Source: Microbacterium phyllosphaerae (GTDB lineage: Bacteria; Actinomycetota; Actinomycetes; Actinomycetales; Microbacteriaceae). From it: a stretch of DNA of 64,000 nucleotides. The notes under the pieces were generated by a model. That model was not told the DNA's origin. It worked only from the letters and a program-made list of their open reading frames with translations, and did no database searches. The number at the start of each line of letters is the position of its first letter. The stretch's first letter is position 1. This document shows, piece by piece, positions 57,323 through 64,000 of this stretch. The stretch is taken from NCBI RefSeq assembly GCF_017876435.1, contig NZ_JAGIOA010000001.1, positions 3,348,001 through 3,412,000 of the forward strand. The letters are read 5' to 3'. A program made the translations under genes and the position numbers.

Positions 57323-60300
57323 TCACCGGAGATCCCTCATGCGCGCAGCCACGCCGCCACTCTCCCCCGTGCGGCGTTCGGCCGTCACGGCGATGATGAG
57401 GAGCACCGCTCCCATGACCGCGAGCGTGATCCACCAGGGCATCGATTCGACCCCGCGGCCGATCTGCACGGAGAAGACGAACACGTTCTCGATCGGCAGC
57501 ACGACGAGTCCGAGCACGAACGGGGCGGCGAGTCGCTCGCGAGATCCGATCAGGATCGCTGCGAGCGCGAGCACCATCACGAGGATGGCCCTCCAGGTGA
57601 GCGGATCGGTGAACGTCGAGACGATCGACGCGATCATCATCGTGACGATGCCCGGCGCGAGCAGCGCCCACGACCCGGTCCAGCCGGCGGGCCAGCTGTT
57701 CGGAGTTCCTCGTCGCACCGGCCGTTCATCGGGGTTCCGTCGCAGCGCGAGCGCACCGGCAGCGAGGAGGAATGCGCCGAGCGGAAGCGAGAACCACTCG
57801 ACCCGCAGATCGCGCGGGCTCCACGCCCCGACGGCCGTGACGAACGCGATCGAGAAGAGGAACCACACCGGCGGGGCGGTCGTTCCTCCCCGAGTCCCCG
57901 TGCGGGCGGTCGCGACCATCGCGATCAGGTAGCCGAGCATCAGCATCCACATGGGCCAGATCGAGAGCCAGTCGCGCTCGATCGCGGTCCAGGTGCCCGC
58001 GGCGAGCGCGAGGGCGGCCGGCGCCCCCAGCCACCGCGTCGTCCGCAGAGGCGCGCTCTCCCCCGCAGCGGTGCGGATCGCGCGAGCGGCGAGTGCGAGC
58101 ACCAGGGCGCCCATCGCGCTCATGCCGATGCAGGCGAGGAAGAGCCCGAGCCCGTGCAGGCGTGCGAAGTCCCATCCGAGTCCGATGCGGATGCCCTGGA
58201 GGGGCCCGGCGACCGCCGCGAGACCCGCCGCGACGAGCGTCGGGATCCGCAGCGCTCGAAGTCTGTGCATCCGCGAGCCGGGGTGCGCCCGACGCACCAC
58301 GACCTCGAGCGCGAGCAGCGTCCATGCGGCGGCGAGGAGCGCCGCCACCCGCCACGAGACCGCCTGCTGGCTGACGGCATCCGGTTCGACGAGGGCGACG
58401 ATCGCCAGGATCGGTCCGATCGCGGCGAGCAGCCCCGTGACGAAGAGCGCGGTCGCCCTGCTGCCGCGGATCGTGAGGAACACGGCCACGAGTGCGGCAC
58501 CCAGCGTCGGCGGGAGCAGGTAGGCCTCGAGCAGGTCGACGCCGACGATTCCCCAGACGCACCACAGGGCCCCGGTGAATGCGGCACCGGCGACGCCCCA
58601 GGCATAGCGGCGACCGGCGAACAGGGCTGCGGCGACGGCACCGATCCCGATGACGAGGAGCACGATCAGCGCGGTACCGAATCCTGCCGCCTCGCGGCCG
58701 ACCGCCAGGCCCGTCGCGATGATCCCGGTCAGCAGCGCCGACGATTCGATCGCGACACGAGCGGCACCGGCGGTCGACACCGCGTGCCCTCTCGCGACGA
58801 GCGCTGCGCGGACGGACGTCGACGACGCCAGGGCCAGAGCCACGAGCACCGCGACGATCGGGAGAGCCACGGGCGATCCGCTCGAGTCGAGCAGCTGGGC
58901 TCCGAGGCAGACCACCACGACCGCGAGGGTCGGCACGAGCATCCCCGCCGCAGCCGTGCGCACGAGGCGTGTGAGTCCTGGGCGGCGCGTGAGCAGCAGC
59001 GTCAGCGCCAGCACGAACATCAGACCGGTCGAGAGCGCGGTCCAGCCGCTGCGCTCCTCGACCACCTGCAGGACGCCGATGCCGAACGGGACGGCGGAGA
59101 CGACGAGAATCGCCTGCCAGGAACGCGCACCGATGCGCGGCAGATACGTCGCCGAGATCGCGACGAGCAGCCCTGCGGATGCCGTCAGGCACAGGAGGGC
59201 GATGCCACCGACACCGCTCTCGCCCAGCGCCGTCGCGACGAGGACGAGCCCGTATGCGAAGCCGATGCCGACGGAGAGGAACCGCCGGGCGGCCGGACGT
59301 GCGGCGGCGAGGGCGCCCAGCGCGATCAGCGTCGCGATGCCCGCGAGCGGGACGGCGGATGCATCGCGCCAGGCGACGATCACCGAGGCGACGAGAGCGA
59401 GATGGGCGCCGATGAGCAAGAGGGGCACGATGCCTCTGCCCGCAGTGCGCTCCGGTGTCCGCGCCATCACCGCGGCGACCGCGACGACCGCACCCGTCAG
59501 GACGGCGACGGCGGCAGGCAGCACCAGCAGTCCGCTGCAGCCGAGAACCAGCACCGCGAGCGCACCGGACACGAGCGACAGCCGCGCCGACGGCACAGCC
59601 AGTGACCGGATGCCGTCGCGTCCGCGCGCGAGACGGCCGAACACGAGGAGTCCGACGCAGACGGCCGCGAGCCCGAGAGGTGCCCCCGCACCGGCGATGC
59701 CGACAGCATCCGTCCCGTCCATCTGTCGGAGGAACCCGCCGACGGTGGTCATACCGGTGATCACCGCCGCGGCGAGGAGAGCGAGGGCCGGCAGTGCGAG
59801 CACCGACAGCACTCCCCCGGCCACGAACCCGCGGGGGACCCGTGTGGGGAGCGGAACGACCGCGCCGATCAGCACGAGCATGACCGAGGCCGCAGCCGGG
59901 ATGATCGCGAAGTGCCACGAGACCTCGAGCTCCCGGATGCCGGGGATGGCGTACACGAGAAGCACGCCCGCCGCGGACCCCGTCGCCCCCGCGACATATG
60001 CCCACAGAGCACCGAGCACCCGTCGAGCCGCGATCACGGCATGCACCGCGATCAGCGCGAGCAGCCCGCTCACGGCGAGCAGGAACGCCGTCTCGCTCCC
60101 GAGATCGATCCGCCACACCCGCACGAGGGCGCTCGCACTCGCGACCAACTGCACGACCACGAGGGTGATGCGCTCGACGTTCGGCGGACGCATCGACTCG
60201 ATGATCGCCGCCGCGGCGAAGGCGACCCCGACGGCGCCCGCCACGCCCGCGAGCGTCGTCGCTCCCGCCGCACCCAGCATGCCCGGGATGAGCGACAGCG

Positions 60301-61093
60301 TGACCACCGCGGTCCACTGCCAGACCCTGATCCCGCGCTGCGCGCCGGCACCCCGCATCACGATCGCGGCGACGGCCGACACGACAGCGGCCGTGAGCCA
60401 GGGGTCGACCTCCGGTGCGGCGAGCTGGGCGATCGCGTGCACGTCGAGTCCGGCGAAGACCAGTCCGAGGCCGCCCACCGCCTCGGCGGAGAAGCGCAGG
60501 CCCCGGCGGGACAGCAGCCAGGCTCCCCCGAGGAACAGCAGGGTGATGAGACCGACGATCACGCTGCGCAGAGCGCGATCGGCGAGGTCGGGGTTGAAGT
60601 AGGTGAACACGATCGCCGCCACGGCGAACAGTCCCGCTCCCGCCGTCGCGAGCACCGACTGGAGCGTGGCGCTGCTCTGCGGCGATGCCGCCGAGTCGGT
60701 TCCGGACGAACCCGGCGGAGGCTGCGGGGGTTCCGCGGATGCCGTCTCCGGCCCGTCGACGGTCGCCCCTGGCCCGACGGCGGATGCCCGGGGCGACGAC
60801 GCGTCATCCGCCACGGACGCGGTCGCCATGTCGGCTGACGCCCACACCACGGGGACACGCTCCAGCACGGCGTCGCGAGCGCGCATCGCCGTCGCGGCGG
60901 CGAGCGACGCGTTCCACACCTCGATCCCGATGGCGCCGCGCAGGTCGGAGCGGCATCGATTGCAGCATCCGTCGACCAACACCCCCGTGCACACCGGGCA
61001 GGTCGTGCCGTCGAGAAGCCGCAGGGCGACGGACTCGCCCCAGGTGGTCGACGGCGCGGACGCACCCGACCGGTTCATGGATGTGACGCTCAT
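57323..61093 (-). CDS. Giant multi-spanning membrane protein (SCO7613 C-terminal-domain-like)
   Basis: 1256 residues from ATG 61093, which overlaps the regulator stop (TGATG); a longer frame to 61399 overlaps two genes. The N-terminus has a zinc-ribbon-like CPVC...CCNRC (near 35-50), then a Ser/Pro/Ala-rich linker (~90-145), then some 30 or more hydrophobic helices filling the rest (~150-1240), ending with ERRTGESGGVAARMRDLR. This resembles actinobacterial proteins labelled SCO7613 C-terminal domain-containing membrane proteins, whose function is unknown. The tight coupling to a DUF2975 protein and a small HTH regulator suggests joint control, perhaps in envelope function. Confidence 0.88.
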   Translation of the reverse strand: MSVTSMNRSGASAPSTTWGESVALRLLDGTTCPVCTGVLVDGCCNRCRSDLRGAIGIEVWNASLAAATAMRARDAVLERVPVVWASADMATASVADDASSPRASAVGPGATVDGPETASAEPPQPPPGSSGTDSAASPQSSATLQSVLATAGAGLFAVAAIVFTYFNPDLADRALRSVIVGLITLLFLGGAWLLSRRGLRFSAEAVGGLGLVFAGLDVHAIAQLAAPEVDPWLTAAVVSAVAAIVMRGAGAQRGIRVWQWTAVVTLSLIPGMLGAAGATTLAGVAGAVGVAFAAAAIIESMRPPNVERITLVVVQLVASASALVRVWRIDLGSETAFLLAVSGLLALIAVHAVIAARRVLGALWAYVAGATGSAAGVLLVYAIPGIRELEVSWHFAIIPAAASVMLVLIGAVVPLPTRVPRGFVAGGVLSVLALPALALLAAAVITGMTTVGGFLRQMDGTDAVGIAGAGAPLGLAAVCVGLLVFGRLARGRDGIRSLAVPSARLSLVSGALAVLVLGCSGLLVLPAAVAVLTGAVVAVAAVMARTPERTAGRGIVPLLLIGAHLALVASVIVAWRDASAVPLAGIATLIALGALAAARPAARRFLSVGIGFAYGLVLVATALGESGVGGIALLCLTASAGLLVAISATYLPRIGARSWQAILVVSAVPFGIGVLQVVEERSGWTALSTGLMFVLALTLLLTRRPGLTRLVRTAAAGMLVPTLAVVVVCLGAQLLDSSGSPVALPIVAVLVALALASSTSVRAALVARGHAVSTAGAARVAIESSALLTGIIATGLAVGREAAGFGTALIVLLVIGIGAVAAALFAGRRYAWGVAGAAFTGALWCVWGIVGVDLLEAYLLPPTLGAALVAVFLTIRGSRATALFVTGLLAAIGPILAIVALVEPDAVSQQAVSWRVAALLAAAWTLLALEVVVRRAHPGSRMHRLRALRIPTLVAAGLAAVAGPLQGIRIGLGWDFARLHGLGLFLACIGMSAMGALVLALAARAIRTAAGESAPLRTTRWLGAPAALALAAGTWTAIERDWLSIWPMWMLMLGYLIAMVATARTGTRGGTTAPPVWFLFSIAFVTAVGAWSPRDLRVEWFSLPLGAFLLAAGALALRRNPDERPVRRGTPNSWPAGWTGSWALLAPGIVTMMIASIVSTFTDPLTWRAILVMVLALAAILIGSRERLAAPFVLGLVVLPIENVFVFSVQIGRGVESMPWWITLAVMGAVLLIIAVTAERRTGESGGVAARMRDLR

Positions 61094-61311
61094 CACTGCT
61101 CCTCGGACTCGGGGACCCACCGCAGGATGTCGCCCGGCTGGCAGTCGAGCACGCGGCAGATCGCCTCGAGAGTCGTGAAGCGCACCGCCTTCGCCCGGCC
61201 GTTCTTGAGCACCGCCACGTTCGCGGGGGTGATGCCGATGGCGTCGGCGAAGTCCTGCACGCTCATCTTCTTGATGGCGAGCTGCACGTCGAGGTCGATG
61301 ACGATCGGCAT
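61093..61311 (-). CDS. Small Cro/C1-type HTH regulator
   Basis: 72 residues from ATG 61311: a single HTH domain (VQDFADAIGITPANVAVLKN, FTTLEAICRVLDCQPGDILR) of the short Xre/YozG type without an effector domain. One-base overlaps (TGATG) with the DUF2975 gene before and the giant membrane-protein gene after. HTH proteins of this size next to DUF2975 genes are a recurring pair in Gram-positive bacteria; autoregulation through the upstream palindrome is likely. Confidence 0.92.
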   Translation of the reverse strand: MPIVIDLDVQLAIKKMSVQDFADAIGITPANVAVLKNGRAKAVRFTTLEAICRVLDCQPGDILRWVPESEEQ

Positions 61312-61787
61312 CAGACGACCTCCGACATGTCCTGCTCGAGTTCGAGAGCCTTGCGCAGAAGACCGCGAAGCACGACCACGAGAAGTGCGAGTGCAGCACT
61401 CACGACGATCCCCAGGACGGCGAGCAGCGACAGCGACAGCGAGACGGCCCGACTGGCGACGATCACGATGTACGAGACGAGGATGATCGCGCCGGCCGCG
61501 ACGAGCGCGCCGAGGATGATGTCGACGTACCGGAACGCCTCGACGCGGAAGATGCGGTCCTCCTGCACGAGCGAGAGGAGGAACCAGATGCACACCAGCG
61601 TCACCTCGATCAGGGCGATGAAGACCACCGCGCCGATGATCCCCGGGACCTCCAGCTGCGCGACGTCGGGATTGCGGATCGCGGTGATACGGGCGACCTC
61701 GGGGATGACCAGGGTCTGGCTGGCCAGGAGCAGTCCGAGCAGCACGATGATCAGCGCCTTGAGAACGCGAGAGACACGAGGATGCAT
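61311..61787 (-). CDS. DUF2975-type membrane protein
   Basis: 158 residues from ATG 61787 (MHPRVSRVLKALIIVLLGLL); the frame to 61850 would start upstream in the operator region. About four membrane helices, with a conserved cytoplasmic segment LVQEDRIFRVEAFRYVD between helices 2 and 3, as in DUF2975. Function unknown; partner of the following HTH gene. Confidence 0.88.
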   Translation of the reverse strand: MHPRVSRVLKALIIVLLGLLLASQTLVIPEVARITAIRNPDVAQLEVPGIIGAVVFIALIEVTLVCIWFLLSLVQEDRIFRVEAFRYVDIILGALVAAGAIILVSYIVIVASRAVSLSLSLLAVLGIVVSAALALLVVVLRGLLRKALELEQDMSEVV

Positions 61788-61810
61788 GGGTAGCCCTATC
61801 GATCGCCAAT

Positions 61811-61835
61811 GGGTATCTATCGAAAAACGATACCC
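61811..61835. promoter_or_regulatory. Nested palindrome, operator candidate of the DUF2975-HTH operon
   Basis: TATCG-AAAAA-CGATA (61818-61832) lies inside GGGTAT...ATACCC (61811-61816 and 61830-61835), 24-48 nt before the DUF2975 start; a further ATCGATAG word follows at ~61798. A good site for the small HTH protein. Confidence 0.55.
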
Positions 61836-61933
61836 ACGCTCTGCTCCCATCGCCAGTTGCGCGGACGTCTCTCAGCGGATCCGCAGGCTGGCGCAGAGTG
61901 CCGTCACCGGCCTCGTCCCTGGAGACTCAGGAG

Positions 61934-62629
61934 CTAGGACTGGTCGGGGTCGAACGGAGAATCGAGCGAGTCGGTGAGCTCGGCGAGCAGCGCCTCGATC
62001 TGGGGCTCGACGTGCTGCGAGATCGCCGCCTGGATGTATATGCGATGACGCAGCAGCATGGTGCAGATCTCGCGGCCCACCATGTTCGCGTACTCGTCGG
62101 CGAGTGCGACCTCCTGGCGCAGCGCGACCTTGGCCTCATCGCTCAGCGGAGGGAGGGGCGGAAGGTCGGCTGTCGCGTCGTCTGCGAGACCGGCGATCGT
62201 GAAGAGGAACGGGGCGCCGGGAACGGGTTCCGGATCCAGTGGCAGACCGTCGAACTCCGGATCGAGACCGTCGGCCGGGCGGTAGCTGCGAGCACGGTTG
62301 CGGGCGGCCTGCTGATCGAGTTCGCGCTGCAGCATCGGCAGGTTCCTCGCCGTGTACTCGGCCACGGCGTGATCGACGATCGTCTTGATCCGCGTCGACA
62401 GTCCGTGCTGCACGCCGTGCGGCGTGTTGGCTCCGATGCCCGCCGCCGAGAGGATCGGGGAACCGAGACACCTCCGGCACGGCGCGACCCTTCCGCGGTG
62501 GGTGGCCGGCTCCCACCGGGGCACCCAGCGCAGCCAGGCCTCGACGGCCTGGTCGACCTGCGTCTCCAACGAGCGCTCCACACGTAGAGCGTACGGGGCG
62601 CGCGGCCTCTCCACGCCGATTTCCGGCAT
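61934..62629 (-). CDS. Uncharacterised protein with CxxC motif
   Basis: 231 residues from ATG 62629; GTG 62581 (VERSLETQVDQAVEAW) is an alternative start. No family recognised. An N-terminal segment has VAPCRRCLGSP, a lone CxxC with one more unit absent, so a partial zinc site at best. Residues ~80-120 are a charged helix (RELDQQAARNRARSYRPADG), the centre is Pro-rich (DGLPLDPEPVPGAP) and the C-terminus is helical (QHVEPQIEALLAELTDSLDS). Soluble, no signal. Thirteen nt from the next membrane-protein gene and probably co-transcribed. Confidence 0.75.
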   Translation of the reverse strand: MPEIGVERPRAPYALRVERSLETQVDQAVEAWLRWVPRWEPATHRGRVAPCRRCLGSPILSAAGIGANTPHGVQHGLSTRIKTIVDHAVAEYTARNLPMLQRELDQQAARNRARSYRPADGLDPEFDGLPLDPEPVPGAPFLFTIAGLADDATADLPPLPPLSDEAKVALRQEVALADEYANMVGREICTMLLRHRIYIQAAISQHVEPQIEALLAELTDSLDSPFDPDQS

Positions 62630-62641
62630 GACGGCGGGGCG

Positions 62642-63133
62642 TCACTCCTCGTCGTCGCGCTCCCACGGCCACCGAGGATGCTCCGCGCGGGTGCGCCGGA
62701 GCGCGATACCGCCCCAGGCCGCCACCGCGGCGGCGGCCAGCAGCACCGCGCTCGCTCCCCCTCGGACGAGGTCGCCGGCGACCGCCGTCGCGACGATGAG
62801 GTCGCCACGCGCCGTGGCCACGCCGATCCAGACGGCGATCAGATGAGCCAGAGCCGTCCCGACCGCGATGCCGGGCACAGCCAGGAAAGACGGATGCGGT
62901 CGCCGCAGGGCCAACCAGAGCCCGAGCGCGAAGGCGATCACGGCGACCAGCATCCCGACCGCGCCCGGCACCTGCCCGAGCCCGGGGGCCGAGATGATGT
63001 CGCTGTCGGTCACGATGCTGACGGCGCCGAGCCCGAAGACCGCGAGGGCGAAGAAGCTGATGGTCGCGAGCACCAGCGCCAGAAGAGCAGAAACCCCCGC
63101 GGACTCGGGTCCGCGGGGGTTCGGCGATGACAT
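62642..63133 (-). CDS. Uncharacterised four-helix membrane protein
   Basis: 163 residues from ATG 63133. Four hydrophobic helices (ALLALVLATISFFALAVFGL; GAVGMLVAVIAFALGLWLAL; VGTALAHLIAVWIGVA; GGASAVLLAAAAVAAWGGIA) between short polar ends, with an acidic/basic C-terminus PRWPWERDDEE. No known family recalled with certainty. Starts 8 nt after the preceding gene, so in the same unit. The open frame that runs further upstream is a shadow of the next gene. Confidence 0.8.
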   Translation of the reverse strand: MSSPNPRGPESAGVSALLALVLATISFFALAVFGLGAVSIVTDSDIISAPGLGQVPGAVGMLVAVIAFALGLWLALRRPHPSFLAVPGIAVGTALAHLIAVWIGVATARGDLIVATAVAGDLVRGGASAVLLAAAAVAAWGGIALRRTRAEHPRWPWERDDEE

Positions 63134-63141
63134 GGTGGTGA

Positions 63142-64000
63142 CTACCTCGACAGCGTCGGGCCGGCCTCGAGCGTGCGCTCGTACTCGCGCTGCGCCTCGG
63201 CGTTGAGCTCGGTCTTGCGGGCACCGCTGCGGGCGACCCAGGCTCCGAACCAGATCGTGAGCTCGCGGGCGAACACGAATGCGGCGATCGCCAGCGGGTG
63301 GAACAGCTGCGAACCGACGAGGTCGTTGCCCTCGCGAGCGGTGAGCAGCCAGAACGGGGCTTCGAACAGCGCACCGAGGATGTGGCCGCCGTAGGCGATC
63401 AGCCCGACGATGATGCCGAACACGACCCAGAGGCCCCAGCGTCCGCGGTTGATGAAGGCGCCGAGCAGCCAGAATCCGAGGAAGAACACGACGACGGGAA
63501 CCCAGAAGCCCCAGGTCGTCAGCGGCGCCAACGCGGCTTCGCCGATGTTCTCGGTCGTGACGTCGCCGGCGAAGGCGCCGAGCCCGAGCGTCGCACCCAG
63601 GTACAGGATCGCGAAGGCGAGCGTGGCGAGAAGGCCGATGCCCCCTGCGGTTCCGCGGTTGCCGCGCTCGCGCGGAGGCTCGGGGGCCTGCACGAAGATC
63701 GGCTGCTGCTGCTGGGTCGGCGCGACCACCGGCTCGGCGGCGGCGGGCTCCGAGGGCACGATGCGCGTCTCGGTGTCGTCGGCCGACGAGTACGCGGATC
63801 CCGCGAGGGCGGACGAACCGTATGCGGCCGGCGGCGTGTACACGGCGGTGGCATCGGCATCGGAGTTCCACGACGACGTGGTCGACGTGGTGTCGTCGTC
63901 GAGGTACTTCGGGTCGTTCAGCTCCGGAGTCGCGAAGGTGCCGGGGTGCTCGTTCTCAGCCGCTTCGAACGCGGCCAGGTCGGGGTCGACAGCAGGACTC
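63142..64000 (-). CDS. Uncharacterised membrane protein with disordered N-terminus (5' end outside window)
   Basis: At least 285 residues; the frame stays open to the window edge without stop, so the true start is beyond it (the GTG at 63843 is internal). The visible N-terminal part is acidic, Thr/Ser/Pro/Gln-rich and disordered (FATPELNDPKYLDDDTTSTT; QQQQPIFVQAPEPPRERG). Four to five hydrophobic helices follow (LLATLAFAILYLGATLGLGA; VPVVVFFLGFWLLGAFI; LWVVFGIIVGLIAYGGHILG). The C-terminus is a charged helix. Function unknown. Confidence 0.8.
   Translation of the reverse strand, partial: SPAVDPDLAAFEAAENEHPGTFATPELNDPKYLDDDTTSTTSSWNSDADATAVYTPPAAYGSSALAGSAYSSADDTETRIVPSEPAAAEPVVAPTQQQQPIFVQAPEPPRERGNRGTAGGIGLLATLAFAILYLGATLGLGAFAGDVTTENIGEAALAPLTTWGFWVPVVVFFLGFWLLGAFINRGRWGLWVVFGIIVGLIAYGGHILGALFEAPFWLLTAREGNDLVGSQLFHPLAIAAFVFARELTIWFGAWVARSGARKTELNAEAQREYERTLEAGPTLSR

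Noticed and set aside
57296-59605. 769-codon plus-strand frame opposite the giant membrane protein
   Set aside because: Shadow with Arg/Asp/Glu/His-rich translation; the minus frame shows regular membrane helices and coupled start.

Overview
The window is high-GC actinobacterial DNA. The gene content and order point to a Microbacteriaceae-type organism, most likely Microbacterium or a close relative; this is inference, since no rRNA gene is present. Supporting signs are dense ATGA/TGATG gene overlaps, the S10-spc-alpha and str clusters with Lys/Ala/Glu-rich tails on several ribosomal proteins, a spc cluster without an rpsN gene, a giant DUF11 surface protein with an LAxTG-type sorting signal, and a very large SCO7613-like membrane protein.

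Region 1 (1-9.2 kb): an Lrp/AsnC regulator (partial) divergent from alanine dehydrogenase, then a minus-strand aromatic-acid cluster. In transcription order this is a PaaX-type regulator, a one-domain cupin, a TesB thioesterase, a benzoate/anthranilate-type CoA ligase, a fused flavin monooxygenase/old-yellow-enzyme protein (salicylyl-CoA 5-hydroxylase or anthraniloyl-CoA monooxygenase type), a RidA-family protein and a fumarylacetoacetase-type hydrolase. The logic is: activate an ortho-substituted benzoate to its CoA ester, hydroxylate it, remove CoA, open the ring and hydrolyse the product. The ring-cleaving step is not obvious and may involve the cupin.

Region 2 (9.2-13.1 kb): an Lrp regulator with a perfect palindrome, divergent from an amino-acid permease, then an aspartate aminotransferase and a PhnB-like protein.

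Region 3 (13.1-22.9 kb): a continuous minus-strand run. Two MaoC-fold dehydratase-like proteins, murB, pnuC and nadR lead into a five-gene unit with overlapping ends: MoxR AAA+ ATPase, unknown protein, HExxH-metallopeptidase/VWA fusion, unknown helical protein, and a PaaK/F390-synthetase-like adenylate-forming enzyme. This unit is the best candidate for an undescribed system.

Region 4 (22.9-25.5 kb): a TauE/SafE permease and an acyl-CoA ligase, closed by a bidirectional terminator.

Region 5 (25.5-42.5 kb): the ribosomal protein super-cluster on the minus strand, rpsJ to secY-adk-map and a DsbA-like gene, then infA-rpmJ-rpsM-rpsK-rpoA-rplQ, with several intergenic hairpins and a long S10 leader.

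Region 6 (42.5-57.3 kb): a small antitoxin-like protein, a 3037-residue DUF11-repeat surface protein with its own promoter candidate and terminator, and the str operon rpsL-rpsG-fusA-tuf with a strong promoter.

Region 7 (57.3-64 kb): a DUF2975 membrane protein / Cro-type regulator / giant membrane protein operon with a palindromic operator candidate, then uncharacterised genes running off the window edge. No tRNA, rRNA, CRISPR array, insertion sequence or prophage was recognised.
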